Assembly: GCA_021159445.1 (NCBI GenBank) | Contig: JAGGRV010000173.1 | Location: 1-26,775 of the forward strand | From: Deltaproteobacteria bacterium | GTDB lineage: Bacteria; Desulfobacterota; Dissulfuribacteria; Dissulfuribacterales; UBA3076 | DNA: 26,775 bases | Reading direction: 5' to 3' | Part shown: positions 14,894-23,064 of the stretch, piece by piece | How the letters are laid out: each line of letters starts with the position of its first letter | Numbering within the stretch: position 1 is the first letter of the stretch | Made by a program: the position numbers and the translations under genes | The notes under the pieces: model-generated | The model's input: only the letters and a program-made list of their open reading frames with translations | Databases searched by the model: none | Told to the model about the DNA's origin: nothing

Positions 14894-16093
14894 CTAGCTG
14901 AAATGCCGCCTCATATATCCCTCTAACCTATCATATGCCTCATTTAAGATATCTTCAGGAGGAAGAAAGACTACGCGGAAATGCGGGGTCTCAGGCAGGG
15001 GACCAAAGCCGCTGCCATGAACCACGACCACACCGGTCTCACGGATAAGGCTTTTTACGAATTCTTCGTCATCTACATCTACCTCGATCCTGGGAAAGGC
15101 ATAGAATGCCCCGTCAGGTCTCTGGCAGGATATGCCCGGAATCGCATTTAGCCTTTCGACTGTCAGGTCCCTGCGTCGAATCAGTTTTTCTGTCGTCTCT
15201 TTAATATGGATCTGGTTACCGTTCAGGGCGGGTGGTATCGCAAACTGCTTTGGGTGCGAGGCGCAGAGCCTGGCTCTCACGAGCTTTTCCATGGCCTCGG
15301 TGTAGTCCTCTACAAGTTCTTGAGCCCCGCTTATTATGGACCATCCGATACGGAAACCAGGGGCAAGGTAACACTTGGAAAGGCCGTTAAAGGTTACTAT
15401 AGGGAGCTCTTTGTCCAAAGAGGCTGTACTGATGTGGTGCTTGCTATTCAGGATAAGTTTGTCGTATATCTCGTCGCTGAGAATTACCAGGTTATAACGC
15501 CTTGCAAGTTCTATTACCTGACGCAGGGTATCCTCACTATACACTGCACCTGTAGGATTATTGGGGTTTATGATCACAATTGCCCGAGTGTTTTCATCTA
15601 TCTGTTTCTCAATGTGATCAATATCCGGCTGCCAGGCATTGTCTTCGTCCAGCAAATAGGGCCTGGCCTCACCAATCAAACGGCTGAGAAGCGCATTGTA
15701 AAGGGGATAGCCTGGTGATGGAACGAGCACGTTTTCGCCCTTGTTAACCAGGGCGGAGAGCGCAAAATCAATGGCCTCACTGGCGCCCGTGGTAATCAGT
15801 ATCTCATATGGCTCTATACCGCTTCCCACGGCCTCCTGCCTCACGGCCTCAATGGCCTCCGGCACCCCCTCAGAGGCGGAATACCCGGTGTAATCATCCA
15901 GCATTGCCTTGTAGGTGGCATCTATAAGATGTCTGGGTGTATGAAAATCAAAGAGCACAGGATCGCCTATGTTAAGATAAAAAAGATCACCGCCGGAGGT
16001 CTTTCGCTTATCAGCGACCAGCACGATATCCCTTATGGCATAAGCAATATGCTCTGTCCGTCTTGAAGGGTTGATTTTCTTAAGTGTACTCAT
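14894..16093 (-). CDS. PLP-dependent class I aminotransferase (alanine/aspartate type)
   Basis: This 399-aa fold-type I aminotransferase has the PLP site GASEAID (103-109), NPNNPTG (176-182), D207 and Y210 in SDEIYD, the Schiff-base lysine K240 (FNGLSKCYL), and R248 that contacts the phosphate. The late arginine in HFRVVFLPP binds the substrate carboxylate. The N-terminal block EHIAYAIRDIV..SGGDLFYLNIGDP resembles the alanine transaminase branch (AlaA/AlaT-like) that makes alanine from pyruvate and glutamate; other 2-oxo acids are possible. GAGG lies ~10 nt upstream of the ATG. The gene follows metF by 105 nt in the same direction and could be the end of that transcript. It begins the housekeeping part of the window. 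Confidence 0.88.
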   Translation of the reverse strand: MSTLKKINPSRRTEHIAYAIRDIVLVADKRKTSGGDLFYLNIGDPVLFDFHTPRHLIDATYKAMLDDYTGYSASEGVPEAIEAVRQEAVGSGIEPYEILITTGASEAIDFALSALVNKGENVLVPSPGYPLYNALLSRLIGEARPYLLDEDNAWQPDIDHIEKQIDENTRAIVIINPNNPTGAVYSEDTLRQVIELARRYNLVILSDEIYDKLILNSKHHISTASLDKELPIVTFNGLSKCYLAPGFRIGWSIISGAQELVEDYTEAMEKLVRARLCASHPKQFAIPPALNGNQIHIKETTEKLIRRRDLTVERLNAIPGISCQRPDGAFYAFPRIEVDVDDEEFVKSLIRETGVVVVHGSGFGPLPETPHFRVVFLPPEDILNEAYDRLEGYMRRHFS

Positions 16094-16190
16094 ATCGATT
16101 ATACCTCAATAAAGACTCAACAGATTTAACAATCATCATTCCAATGAATTCACCCAACGCCCTTACTTGTCAACTTAAATTTTACCTCAA

Positions 16191-16216
16191 TCACCCAATC
16201 ACGAAATCACCCAATC
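16191..16216. repeat. 8-bp tandem repeat over the metF stop codon
   Basis: TCACCCAA (16191-16198), TCACGAAA (16199-16206), TCACCCAA (16207-16214) and TC are degenerate units of the same octamer family as the arrays at 17797 and 18313, in opposite orientation. The minus strand reads GGTGATT-like units, with TGA in several frames. The metF stop (16199-16201) and last codons (DWVIS) lie in the array. Confidence 0.7.
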
Positions 16217-17758
16217 CTTATGATGGTCCCTCCCAAGGTAGAAATTCAGCCATGAGGAGGTGTTGTAAAGGGCCCAGTCTCGTGGAGGAAGTGGGGGACC
16301 ACCCAGACTTTCCTGTTTACCAAGGCTTTGGAGTCGTTCATATACCTTTACGTAAAAGCATTGTTGCCTTCCAGGCCAGACCTCGCACCAGCCGTCTCTG
16401 CTACCTCCACAAGGGCCGTTCAGAAGGAACTTGGAACACTGGGACTGGGGACATAGAAATCCCATTTCCCCCAAGGCACAATCTCCACAGCGCCGGCAGT
16501 CATAAAGCCACTCTTTTAGCCAGTATTCAAAAGACGTGAAATGCCTTTTTGAAGATGAACCATCAATCCATCCGGCCATCCGGCGCAGGGAATTAAAAAG
16601 AGGTCTTCCCGGTTCAAAAGCAAGCTCGTGGAAAAGGCGTCCGAGACTCAGGCCAAGTGAATCCCTTAAAGAAAGACTGACCTCTGACTCAGGGGTTAGT
16701 TCATCATGGTTAAGCCAGGTTTCAGGGTCTTCCTTAAAATACCAGAATTTCCACTCCTCCGGAAAGAGAAACTGGCATGTAAAGGGCTTCCAGCGATCGC
16801 CTATCTCCTTGGCCCGCTCAATGATCCATTCAATATGAGAATATTTAAGGCCAGGGCCGCTGAGATGTACGCCTTCGTAACCAAGACCCTTCAGTATTGA
16901 CACTAACCTGGCTGCACGCTCCAGCCTGGGACCTCCTTCCTGGTCATCCGATATGGCCTCCTGTTCCATACGTTCAAGAAGCCTGTCCGGCAAAATACAT
17001 CCTGGAATTTCTCCCTTGCACAGGGTCCTGGCCAATCCTGTCGTTGGTATGAATACTGTCCCTATAAGAGGTACCCTGAGGCGTTCTCTGTCCATAAACC
17101 GCCTGAGTTCATCGAATTTACGTACGTCCCAACCCATTTGTGTTATTACAAAACTTGCTCCGGCAGCTACCTTCCGCTTGAGCTTCAAGTATTGGGGAAT
17201 AAGCTCTGATTCCAGGCGTTTGAAGGGAGATACGACACAGCCGGTGTGGAAGCTCATAGGGGCCAGTTTTATACCCCCAAATGGTGCCCTGGAATCAAGG
17301 ACAAATTCCCGGTTCATATCGGAGATCATGCCCAAGACCTGGACTGAATCCAGGTCGAAGACAGGCTTGGCGTTTCCCATAAATCCGTATCTGGGATAGT
17401 CTCCGGTGAGCACCAATAGATTTTTAAGACCGGACCGATCAAGCACAAACAACTGGCTCTCTATGAGATTACGGTTTTTGTCCTTGCAGGAAAAGTGGAT
17501 GATTGGATCGATCCCAAGGGCCATTATCTCAGAACCAAGTGCCCTGGGCGTAAGTGCAGGGTGTCCTCCGGCGTTGTCTGTTATGGAAAGGGCGCTGATC
17601 AAGCCGCCGGCTGCTGCCTCTCCGGCAAACTGGAGGATTTCGTCAATGGCCTTACCCTTTGAGGCCCTGGCGGGCACAAGCTCAAATGTAATTACAAAGC
17701 TGCGTTTTGCCCCATTGACATCATATCCTGAATCCCTTTGGGCCAGACGCTCTTCCAT
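16199..17758 (-). CDS. metF: Methylenetetrahydrofolate reductase with MetV-type C-terminal domain
   Basis: This 519-aa fusion joins two parts. Residues 20-310 are a MetF (beta/alpha)8 barrel that reduces methylene-tetrahydrofolate to methyl-tetrahydrofolate using FAD. FELVPARASKG (25-35) holds the catalytic glutamate region, and VLTGDYPRYG and ITQMGWDVRKF are typical. Residues ~330-480 match the 'MTHFR C-terminal' (MetV-type) domain, with eight cysteines in a short stretch (C421, C424, C427, C436, C441, C450, C458, C467), including LLNGPCGGSRDGWCEVWP. In acetogens MetV is a separate zinc/iron-sulfur subunit that lets MetF accept electrons from non-NAD donors. A fusion suggests a ferredoxin- or heterodisulfide-linked enzyme in the methyl branch of the acetyl-CoA pathway. 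The last codons and the stop derive from an octamer repeat. The ribosome site at 17758 is weak. Confidence 0.9.
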   Translation of the reverse strand: MEERLAQRDSGYDVNGAKRSFVITFELVPARASKGKAIDEILQFAGEAAAGGLISALSITDNAGGHPALTPRALGSEIMALGIDPIIHFSCKDKNRNLIESQLFVLDRSGLKNLLVLTGDYPRYGFMGNAKPVFDLDSVQVLGMISDMNREFVLDSRAPFGGIKLAPMSFHTGCVVSPFKRLESELIPQYLKLKRKVAAGASFVITQMGWDVRKFDELRRFMDRERLRVPLIGTVFIPTTGLARTLCKGEIPGCILPDRLLERMEQEAISDDQEGGPRLERAARLVSILKGLGYEGVHLSGPGLKYSHIEWIIERAKEIGDRWKPFTCQFLFPEEWKFWYFKEDPETWLNHDELTPESEVSLSLRDSLGLSLGRLFHELAFEPGRPLFNSLRRMAGWIDGSSSKRHFTSFEYWLKEWLYDCRRCGDCALGEMGFLCPQSQCSKFLLNGPCGGSRDGWCEVWPGRQQCFYVKVYERLQSLGKQESLGGPPLPPRDWALYNTSSWLNFYLGRDHHKDWVIS

Positions 17759-17796
17759 GGCCTTTTGGAGTTTTGAGTGAAGGGAACCTGAGGAGA

Positions 17797-17828
17797 ATTT
17801 GGTGATTTGGTGATTTGGTGATTTGGTG
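17797..17828. repeat. Perfect 8-bp tandem repeat, four units, between metF and selB
   Basis: ATTTGGTG is repeated four times without error, followed by ATTT. It fills much of the 77-nt gap between the selB stop and the metF start. The identical array, with the same copy number, occurs inside selB at 18313-18344. Confidence 0.95.
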
Positions 17829-17835
17829 ATTTTTT

Positions 17836-19806
17836 TTATCCTCCGCGTAGCTTGCGCGTATCACCTATTCGTATGGTCACCCGCTGGTTGTCCAGATACT
17901 CAAGGAGTGGGATCATGTACTTTCTGGAAAGCCCACCGGCGAGATCCCGGAATTCGTTTATGCTAAGCTCGCCGTGCTCTTTGATAAAACGAATGACCAT
18001 GTCCTTAATTTTATCCAGGGCGCTGTGGTGGTAATAAAGATTGTCCTTCAGACGTATAAGAATCCCTTCTCTGACCATCAAATCAAATATTTTGTCTGCC
18101 GCCTTCTCATGCCCTGCCACACGGTCAAGTGCATCTTCACGAAAAGGAGGCTGAAAACCAGCCTGTTTGAAAATAAGTTCAAGCTTGCTCCTGAGTTCTT
18201 TTTCTTCATCCCCAAGAGTCACATGGTGGGTAGAGAGCTGGACAAGATCCTTTTCCTGTGCAACCTTTCCTGACTTGACAAGATCAGAAAGGAGCATTTG
18301 AAACAGCCTCTGATTTGGTGATTTGGTGATTTGGTGATTTGGTGATTGAAAGGCAGGTCCGGTAACTCCGGTTATGGGAAAGAGGCGGGACCTTAGCTCC
18401 TCTTTGGACAGACCCTGGACAAGAGGATTGTCGTTGTGAAAGGTTTGCAGGATGTCCAGCGCCTGTTCCTTTAGAGCTTCGTAAACTTTACTGTGGACAA
18501 GTCTCTGCCCCTCCCCCTCAGAGCATATAATTTTTTTGGCACTAAGGAGAGGCTCAAGTTCCCGGGCAAGGCGTTTTCCATAGATACTGCTACGCATTGC
18601 GAGTTCAGATTTTAAAAGTCCCCTCACACCCGCACGTTCCAGATGATATCCAATGATGTCAGCTGGTCCGCCTTTGGCCAGGATATCCAACTCTGTCCAG
18701 AGCGCCGGCCGGGTCCGCTTCCGTTTCCTGGGAATAGGGTGGAGAATCCTTCCGCCACCTATGGTACGGATAGGTGAATAACTCCTGATAACATAGTGAT
18801 CTCCTGAGAGGACTGCCACCGGTTCCTTCAGCATTATCTGGATATAGGCCTCGGAACCCGGAACAAGCTCATCTCCCTGGAGCAGGATCCTTCCGATCAC
18901 CTCGGCTGTTCCCACGTGAAAGCGAACAGGACTCCTGTGCCGCAGGGGACGGCCTGCGCCGGCAAGATAAAGGAAATTCAAGTCAACGAGGTAGCTTGCA
19001 TGCAGGCTACCGGGAGTGGCCATAACGTCTCCCCTGCTGACATCGTCCTTGTCAATACCCTGTAGATTGAGGGCCGTGCGCATCCCCGGATGGGCCTCCT
19101 GGGCATCCTTTCCATGGATCTGAACACCCCGAATCCTGGCAGTCATCCCTTTGGGATAGATAGATACCTCGTCTCCCAATCTGATCTGCCCTGAAATGGA
19201 AGTGCCGGTGACTACCGTGCCAAAGCCTTTTATGGTGAATACCCTGTCCACCGGAAGGCGATACGGCCCGACCGGTGCCTTTGGCACCACTTTTGACACC
19301 ATCTCCTCCAGGACATTGAGGAGTTCGTCAAGGCCGTCTCCTGTAACTGAGGAGACAGCCAGCACAGGAGCATCTTCCAAAAATGTGCCGGAGACAAAAC
19401 TACTAACGTCCTCTGTGACCATTTCCAGCCATTCCTTTTCCACAAGGTCCTTCTTGGTCAGAACAACGAGTCCCTTCTTAACTCCAAGGAGACGGCATAT
19501 CTCCATGTGCTCTGTGGTCTGAGGCATTATCCCTTCGTCAGCAGCCACCACAAGGACAACGAGGTCCATCCCCATGGCTCCGGCCACCATGTTTTTTACA
19601 AAACGTTCATGACCTGGGACATCTACTACTCCCACCTGCCGGCCTGAAGGGAGGAAAAGGTTGGCAAAACCCAGTTCAATAGTGATGCCCCGCTCTTTTT
19701 CTTCTTTTAGCCTGTCGGTATCTATTCCGGTAAGGGCCTTGACCAGGGCGGTTTTTCCATGATCAATGTGGCCGGCGGTACCGAGAATGATGGTCTTGGT
19801 GTCCAT
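17836..19806 (-). CDS. selB: Selenocysteine-specific elongation factor SelB
   Basis: This 656-aa translation factor brings selenocysteinyl-tRNA to UGA codons marked by a SECIS hairpin. It has an EF-Tu-like GTPase domain: G1 GTAGHIDHGKT (9-19), DTDRLKEEKERGITIELGFA (29-48), G3 DVPGHE (62-67) and G4 TKKD (117-120). Beta-barrel domains follow (VFTIKGFGTVVTGT, near 193-206), then four winged-helix modules from about residue 385 that read the SECIS RNA. Length is in the normal range. Residues 488-498 (within AFQSPNHQITKSPNQRLF) are encoded by an octamer repeat array and look like an acquired linker in the winged-helix part. The gene starts 3 nt after the metG stop, with AAAGGTGA as ribosome site. 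selA and tRNA-Sec are not in the window. Confidence 0.96.
   Translation of the reverse strand: MDTKTIILGTAGHIDHGKTALVKALTGIDTDRLKEEKERGITIELGFANLFLPSGRQVGVVDVPGHERFVKNMVAGAMGMDLVVLVVAADEGIMPQTTEHMEICRLLGVKKGLVVLTKKDLVEKEWLEMVTEDVSSFVSGTFLEDAPVLAVSSVTGDGLDELLNVLEEMVSKVVPKAPVGPYRLPVDRVFTIKGFGTVVTGTSISGQIRLGDEVSIYPKGMTARIRGVQIHGKDAQEAHPGMRTALNLQGIDKDDVSRGDVMATPGSLHASYLVDLNFLYLAGAGRPLRHRSPVRFHVGTAEVIGRILLQGDELVPGSEAYIQIMLKEPVAVLSGDHYVIRSYSPIRTIGGGRILHPIPRKRKRTRPALWTELDILAKGGPADIIGYHLERAGVRGLLKSELAMRSSIYGKRLARELEPLLSAKKIICSEGEGQRLVHSKVYEALKEQALDILQTFHNDNPLVQGLSKEELRSRLFPITGVTGPAFQSPNHQITKSPNQRLFQMLLSDLVKSGKVAQEKDLVQLSTHHVTLGDEEKELRSKLELIFKQAGFQPPFREDALDRVAGHEKAADKIFDLMVREGILIRLKDNLYYHHSALDKIKDMVIRFIKEHGELSINEFRDLAGGLSRKYMIPLLEYLDNQRVTIRIGDTRKLRGG
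18313..18344. repeat. Perfect 8-bp tandem repeat inside selB
   Basis: Four exact copies of ATTTGGTG (plus strand), the same unit, orientation and copy number as at 17797-17828. On the coding strand the repeat is stop-free in all frames and gives the periodic peptide SPNHQITK. Confidence 0.95.
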
Positions 19807-19809
19807 GAA

Positions 19810-21717
19810 TCAGCTCACCTTTGCCCCTGATTCTGCCGGAGTGGCCACGGTAGCCAGATGAAGGCCCTTATCGTCTTTGGCCACAAGCAACATCCCCTCG
19901 GATCGTACCCCCCTGATTTTTACCGGCTTGAGATTGGCAACCACAACTACCTGCCTGCCGACAAGATCTTCAGGTGAAAAGTGTTCCGCAATACCGGCAA
20001 CGATTGTTCGTTTTTCCGGACAGCGGACGTTCAGCTTCATAAGCCTGTCTGCCTTGGGCACCCTCTCGGCAGACGTTATCTTTGCCACCCTGAGATCTAT
20101 CTGTTGAAAATCCTCAAAGGAAACCTGTTTTTCAGCATCTTCAGACATAGTCTTTTTTTTGACCTCCTTCTTGTCCTTTGCCTTACCCGTTTCCAACCTC
20201 GGGAACAGGGAAGGTATGCGTGAAGTCTTGGTCCCGGGAGTCAGTATTCCCCATCGCCGGGCCGCGTCAAGATTCAGGTCCTCCTGTGGGTCAAGACCTA
20301 TGGCCTCCTGCATTTTCCCGGCGGTTGACGGCATCACAGGGGCTACCAGGATTGAAATAATTCGAAGAGATTCAAGGAGTGTATAGAGAACATTCCTCAG
20401 CCGGCCGGCTTTAGCCGGGTCCTTGGCCAAGACCCATGGGGCGGATGTATCAATCACTTTATTGGCCTTATTTATTACTTCCCAGACTGCCTGCATGGCC
20501 CTGTGCACTGCAAAGGACTCCATGGTCTTTTCCCAGGCGGGTACCAGACTGAGCGCAGCCTCACGCAGCTCTTTCTCTATTCCCTCCGGTTTTTGAGGTG
20601 CAGGGACCTCTCCATTGACATATTTCCGAACCATGGCCAGGGTGCGACTCACAAGATTCCCCAGGTCGTTGGCAAGATCGGCGTTTATCCTCAGCAAGAA
20701 GGATTTTTCGCTGAATCCGGCATCCAGGCCAAAGGCCATCTCCTGCATCAAGCAGTATCTGGTTGCATCTACACCAAAGGACTCAACCAGACCCCTCGGC
20801 CGTATTACGTTTCCAATGCTCTTGGACATCTTCTGATCACGGATCTGCCAGTAGCCGTGGACATGAAGACGCCTATAGGGCTTGAGTCCAATAGCTTTCA
20901 GCATTGTGGGCCAGTAAATGCCGTGTGGCTTCAGGATATCTTTGGCTATCACGTGTTCGGCCACCGGCCAAAACTTTGAAAAATTGGGGTCATCCGGATA
21001 TCCCAACCCTGTCAGATAGTTGATCAGGGCATCAAACCAGACATATGTTACAAATTTATCGTCAAAGGGAAGGGGAATGCCCCACGTGAGACGGCTGACA
21101 GGTCTTGAGATGCAGAGATCATCCAGGGGATCCTTTAAAAAGGACAACACTTCATTTCTGTAACGCTCAGGCGTGATAAACAACGGGTGCTTCTTTATAT
21201 GGTCTATCAGCCATTCCTGATAGCGGCTCATAAGGAAGAAATAATTTTTTTCCTTCAGCCGTACAGGGACAGTACCATGGTCCGGGCACTTTCCGTCTTC
21301 AAGTTCCCGTTCCATATAGAAGCGTTCACACCCAAAACAGTAAAGCCCCTCATATTCTCTGAAGACTATGTCCCCTCTGTCATAGACATCCTGCAGTATG
21401 CGCTGCACGGTTGCGATATGTTCCGGTTCCGTGGTGCGAATAAATTTGTCAGGCACAATGTCCAGAAGGGGCCAGGATTCCCTGAATAAGGAACTTATCC
21501 TGTCTGCATAGGTCTTTGGGTCTATTCCCTGCTTCTCTGCTGCCTGAACAATTTTGTCCCCATGTTCATCTGTTCCGGTCAGAAAAAAAGTCTCCTCCCC
21601 GCGAAGTTTATGGAACCGGTTCTGTACATCCGTAATCACAGTTGAATATGCATGCCCCAGATGTGGTTCTGCATTCACGTAATAGATGGGTGTTGTTATA
21701 TAAAATCTGTTTTTCAT
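19810..21717 (-). CDS. metG: Methionyl-tRNA synthetase with C-terminal tRNA-binding domain
   Basis: This 635-aa cytoplasmic class I synthetase charges tRNA-Met. HLGH (19-22) is the HIGH motif and KMSKS (296-300) is complete. The zinc-knuckle insertion has C127 and C130 (CFGC), then C144 and H147 (CPDH), so the fourth ligand seems to be histidine where many enzymes have cysteine. The anticodon-binding helical domain occupies ~360-500. A lysine-rich linker (KAKDKKEVKKKT) leads to a Trbp111/EMAP-II-like OB domain (~530-635: FQQIDLRVAKI, VANLKPVKIRGVRSEGM). The gene lies between ricT and selB in the same direction. Its upstream gap to ricT holds two tandem repeat arrays, and the ribosome site (GGGAAAAG) is weak. 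Confidence 0.97.
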   Translation of the reverse strand: MKNRFYITTPIYYVNAEPHLGHAYSTVITDVQNRFHKLRGEETFFLTGTDEHGDKIVQAAEKQGIDPKTYADRISSLFRESWPLLDIVPDKFIRTTEPEHIATVQRILQDVYDRGDIVFREYEGLYCFGCERFYMERELEDGKCPDHGTVPVRLKEKNYFFLMSRYQEWLIDHIKKHPLFITPERYRNEVLSFLKDPLDDLCISRPVSRLTWGIPLPFDDKFVTYVWFDALINYLTGLGYPDDPNFSKFWPVAEHVIAKDILKPHGIYWPTMLKAIGLKPYRRLHVHGYWQIRDQKMSKSIGNVIRPRGLVESFGVDATRYCLMQEMAFGLDAGFSEKSFLLRINADLANDLGNLVSRTLAMVRKYVNGEVPAPQKPEGIEKELREAALSLVPAWEKTMESFAVHRAMQAVWEVINKANKVIDTSAPWVLAKDPAKAGRLRNVLYTLLESLRIISILVAPVMPSTAGKMQEAIGLDPQEDLNLDAARRWGILTPGTKTSRIPSLFPRLETGKAKDKKEVKKKTMSEDAEKQVSFEDFQQIDLRVAKITSAERVPKADRLMKLNVRCPEKRTIVAGIAEHFSPEDLVGRQVVVVANLKPVKIRGVRSEGMLLVAKDDKGLHLATVATPAESGAKVS

Positions 21718-21733
21718 CTTTTCCCATTCAAAA

Positions 21734-21764
21734 TTCGATGTTGGATGTTCGATGTTGGATGTTC
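21734..21764. repeat. 14-bp direct repeat built of heptamers
   Basis: TTCGATGTTGGATG occurs twice head to tail (21734-21747 and 21748-21761), followed by TTC. The unit is itself two degenerate heptamers (GATGTTC/GATGTTG). It lies in the ricT-metG gap. Confidence 0.85.
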
Positions 21765-21773
21765 ATTTTTTTC

Positions 21774-21801
21774 TTGAACCCTGAACCTTTGAACCCTGAA
21801 C
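21774..21801. repeat. TGAACC-type tandem repeat next to the ricT stop
   Basis: TTGAACCCTGAACC (21774-21787) and TTTGAACCCTGAAC (21788-21801) are two near-identical 14-bp copies of a degenerate heptamer. The array ends 2 nt before the ricT stop codon (21804-21806). Confidence 0.85.
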
Positions 21802-21803
21802 GG

Positions 21804-22985
21804 TTACTTGTTTTTTTTGGCCTTGGATTGCGAGCGTCTTCCCTTATTACGCCTATTTTTTTCCTTTATTTTTAAATTCTTCTCTTTAGTTCTATCCTTG
21901 GGACTGCCGACATTATCCTTAGAGGCAGCTGATCGTTCCTGCCTCTTTTGCTCCGTCCTTGGTTTACTTCCGGATCGTTTTTGCTTTTGTGAATAGGTAA
22001 TTCTTTTATCTGTTTTTATTTGTTTCTGTTTTCTTTTATCCGTAGCTGAAGATTTGGGCTTTTCCTTTTGTTGCAAACGATGTTGCTCAAGCTCTGAATT
22101 TTTAAATTCTATTTGCGTGTTATCAGGAAGAAGCACTGTGACTGTCTGGCTCAGGGTGTCTCTGCGCACTACTTTGCCTTGTCCAGCAGGAGTATCACAA
22201 GGTTTTCCAAGGAGGGGCATGCCTTTGGCCAATTCCAGATATGTTCCATACTCATAGGTAAGACAGCATAGCAATCTGCCGCAAATTCCTGATATTTTGT
22301 TTGGATTCAAGGGAAGATTCTGGGTTTTGGCCATCTTTATGGATACAGGATCAAAACCGTGAAGAAAGCTGGCACAACAGAACTCCCGGCCACAACTTCC
22401 TATTCCTCCTATCATTTTGGTCTCGTGTCTTATGCCTATTTGACGCATTTCCACTCTTGTCCGCAGGGTCTTTACCAGATCTTTTACCAATTCCCGGAAA
22501 TCTACTCTGCCCTCTGCAGAATAGTAAAAAACAACCTTGCTTCCATCGAAAAAGCTCTCCACCCTGACTAGCTTCATGGAAAGACCCAGGGCACGAACAC
22601 GCTCTGCGCAGATATCACGGGCGTCCTTTTCCCGATCCAGATTCCGGTAGTAGAGTTCTATTTCATGAGTGCTGGCCAAACGTTCCACCTTGGGAGGAAC
22701 GGCCTTCACGGGCATTTTGATCACTACAGGACGTCCGAGTACCTGGCCGACCTCGATTCCATAATCTGTGGGCACCACTACCCACTCTGCATCCATTACC
22801 GGAACATTACCCGCATTGTAGTGGGACGGAGGCCATTTTGGCCTGAAGCGGACAGCTATAAGTGCTACGGATATTTCATCCTTAACCACTTCGCCGCTGT
22901 TTGGTCCTTTGAAGTCTGATGTCAGGGCATCAGGTTCATTATTCTGTTCCTGATCACTCGCTATTTCTATATTTTCTTCTTTCAT
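21804..22985 (-). CDS. ricT: PSP1-domain protein RicT (YaaT) with long basic tail
   Basis: This is a 393-aa homologue of B. subtilis RicT (YaaT), which with RicA and RicF forms an iron-sulfur complex that affects RNase Y-dependent RNA processing. The PSP1 domain spans about residues 70-190. Six cysteines follow in two matching blocks: GSCGREFCC (C198, C203, C204) and GICGRLLCC (C235, C240, C241). These are the family's iron-sulfur/zinc ligands. Residues ~305-393 form an unusually long low-complexity tail rich in Lys, Arg, Gln and Ser, probably disordered and able to bind RNA. holB lies 79 nt upstream and metG 86 nt downstream, an order common in related bacteria. The function in Gram-negative anaerobes is not established. 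Confidence 0.92.
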   Translation of the reverse strand: MKEENIEIASDQEQNNEPDALTSDFKGPNSGEVVKDEISVALIAVRFRPKWPPSHYNAGNVPVMDAEWVVVPTDYGIEVGQVLGRPVVIKMPVKAVPPKVERLASTHEIELYYRNLDREKDARDICAERVRALGLSMKLVRVESFFDGSKVVFYYSAEGRVDFRELVKDLVKTLRTRVEMRQIGIRHETKMIGGIGSCGREFCCASFLHGFDPVSIKMAKTQNLPLNPNKISGICGRLLCCLTYEYGTYLELAKGMPLLGKPCDTPAGQGKVVRRDTLSQTVTVLLPDNTQIEFKNSELEQHRLQQKEKPKSSATDKRKQKQIKTDKRITYSQKQKRSGSKPRTEQKRQERSAASKDNVGSPKDRTKEKNLKIKEKNRRNKGRRSQSKAKKNK

Positions 22986-23028
22986 GGGTCGACATGATAA
23001 CAGATTCTTTCAGGAAAATCCTGCAGAC

Positions 23029-23056
23029 GTTCACAGGTTCAGAATTCACCGTTCAA
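23029..23056. repeat. Degenerate TGAAC heptamer array between holB and ricT
   Basis: On the minus strand the sequence reads TTTGAAC GGTGAAT TCTGAAC CTGTGAAC, a worn version of the TGAACC heptamers at 21774-21801. It occupies the 79-nt holB-ricT gap. Confidence 0.5.
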
Positions 23057-23064
23057 AGTATATC

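Noticed and set aside
16094..16105. TATAAT just before the aminotransferase start as a leaderless promoter
   Set aside because: No -35 lies at 16-18 nt, and a GAGG ribosome site upstream of the ATG would be lost from such a transcript.
17797..18344. The octamer arrays as part of a CRISPR locus
   Set aside because: The units are 8 bp and directly adjacent, without unique spacers, and no cas genes are near.
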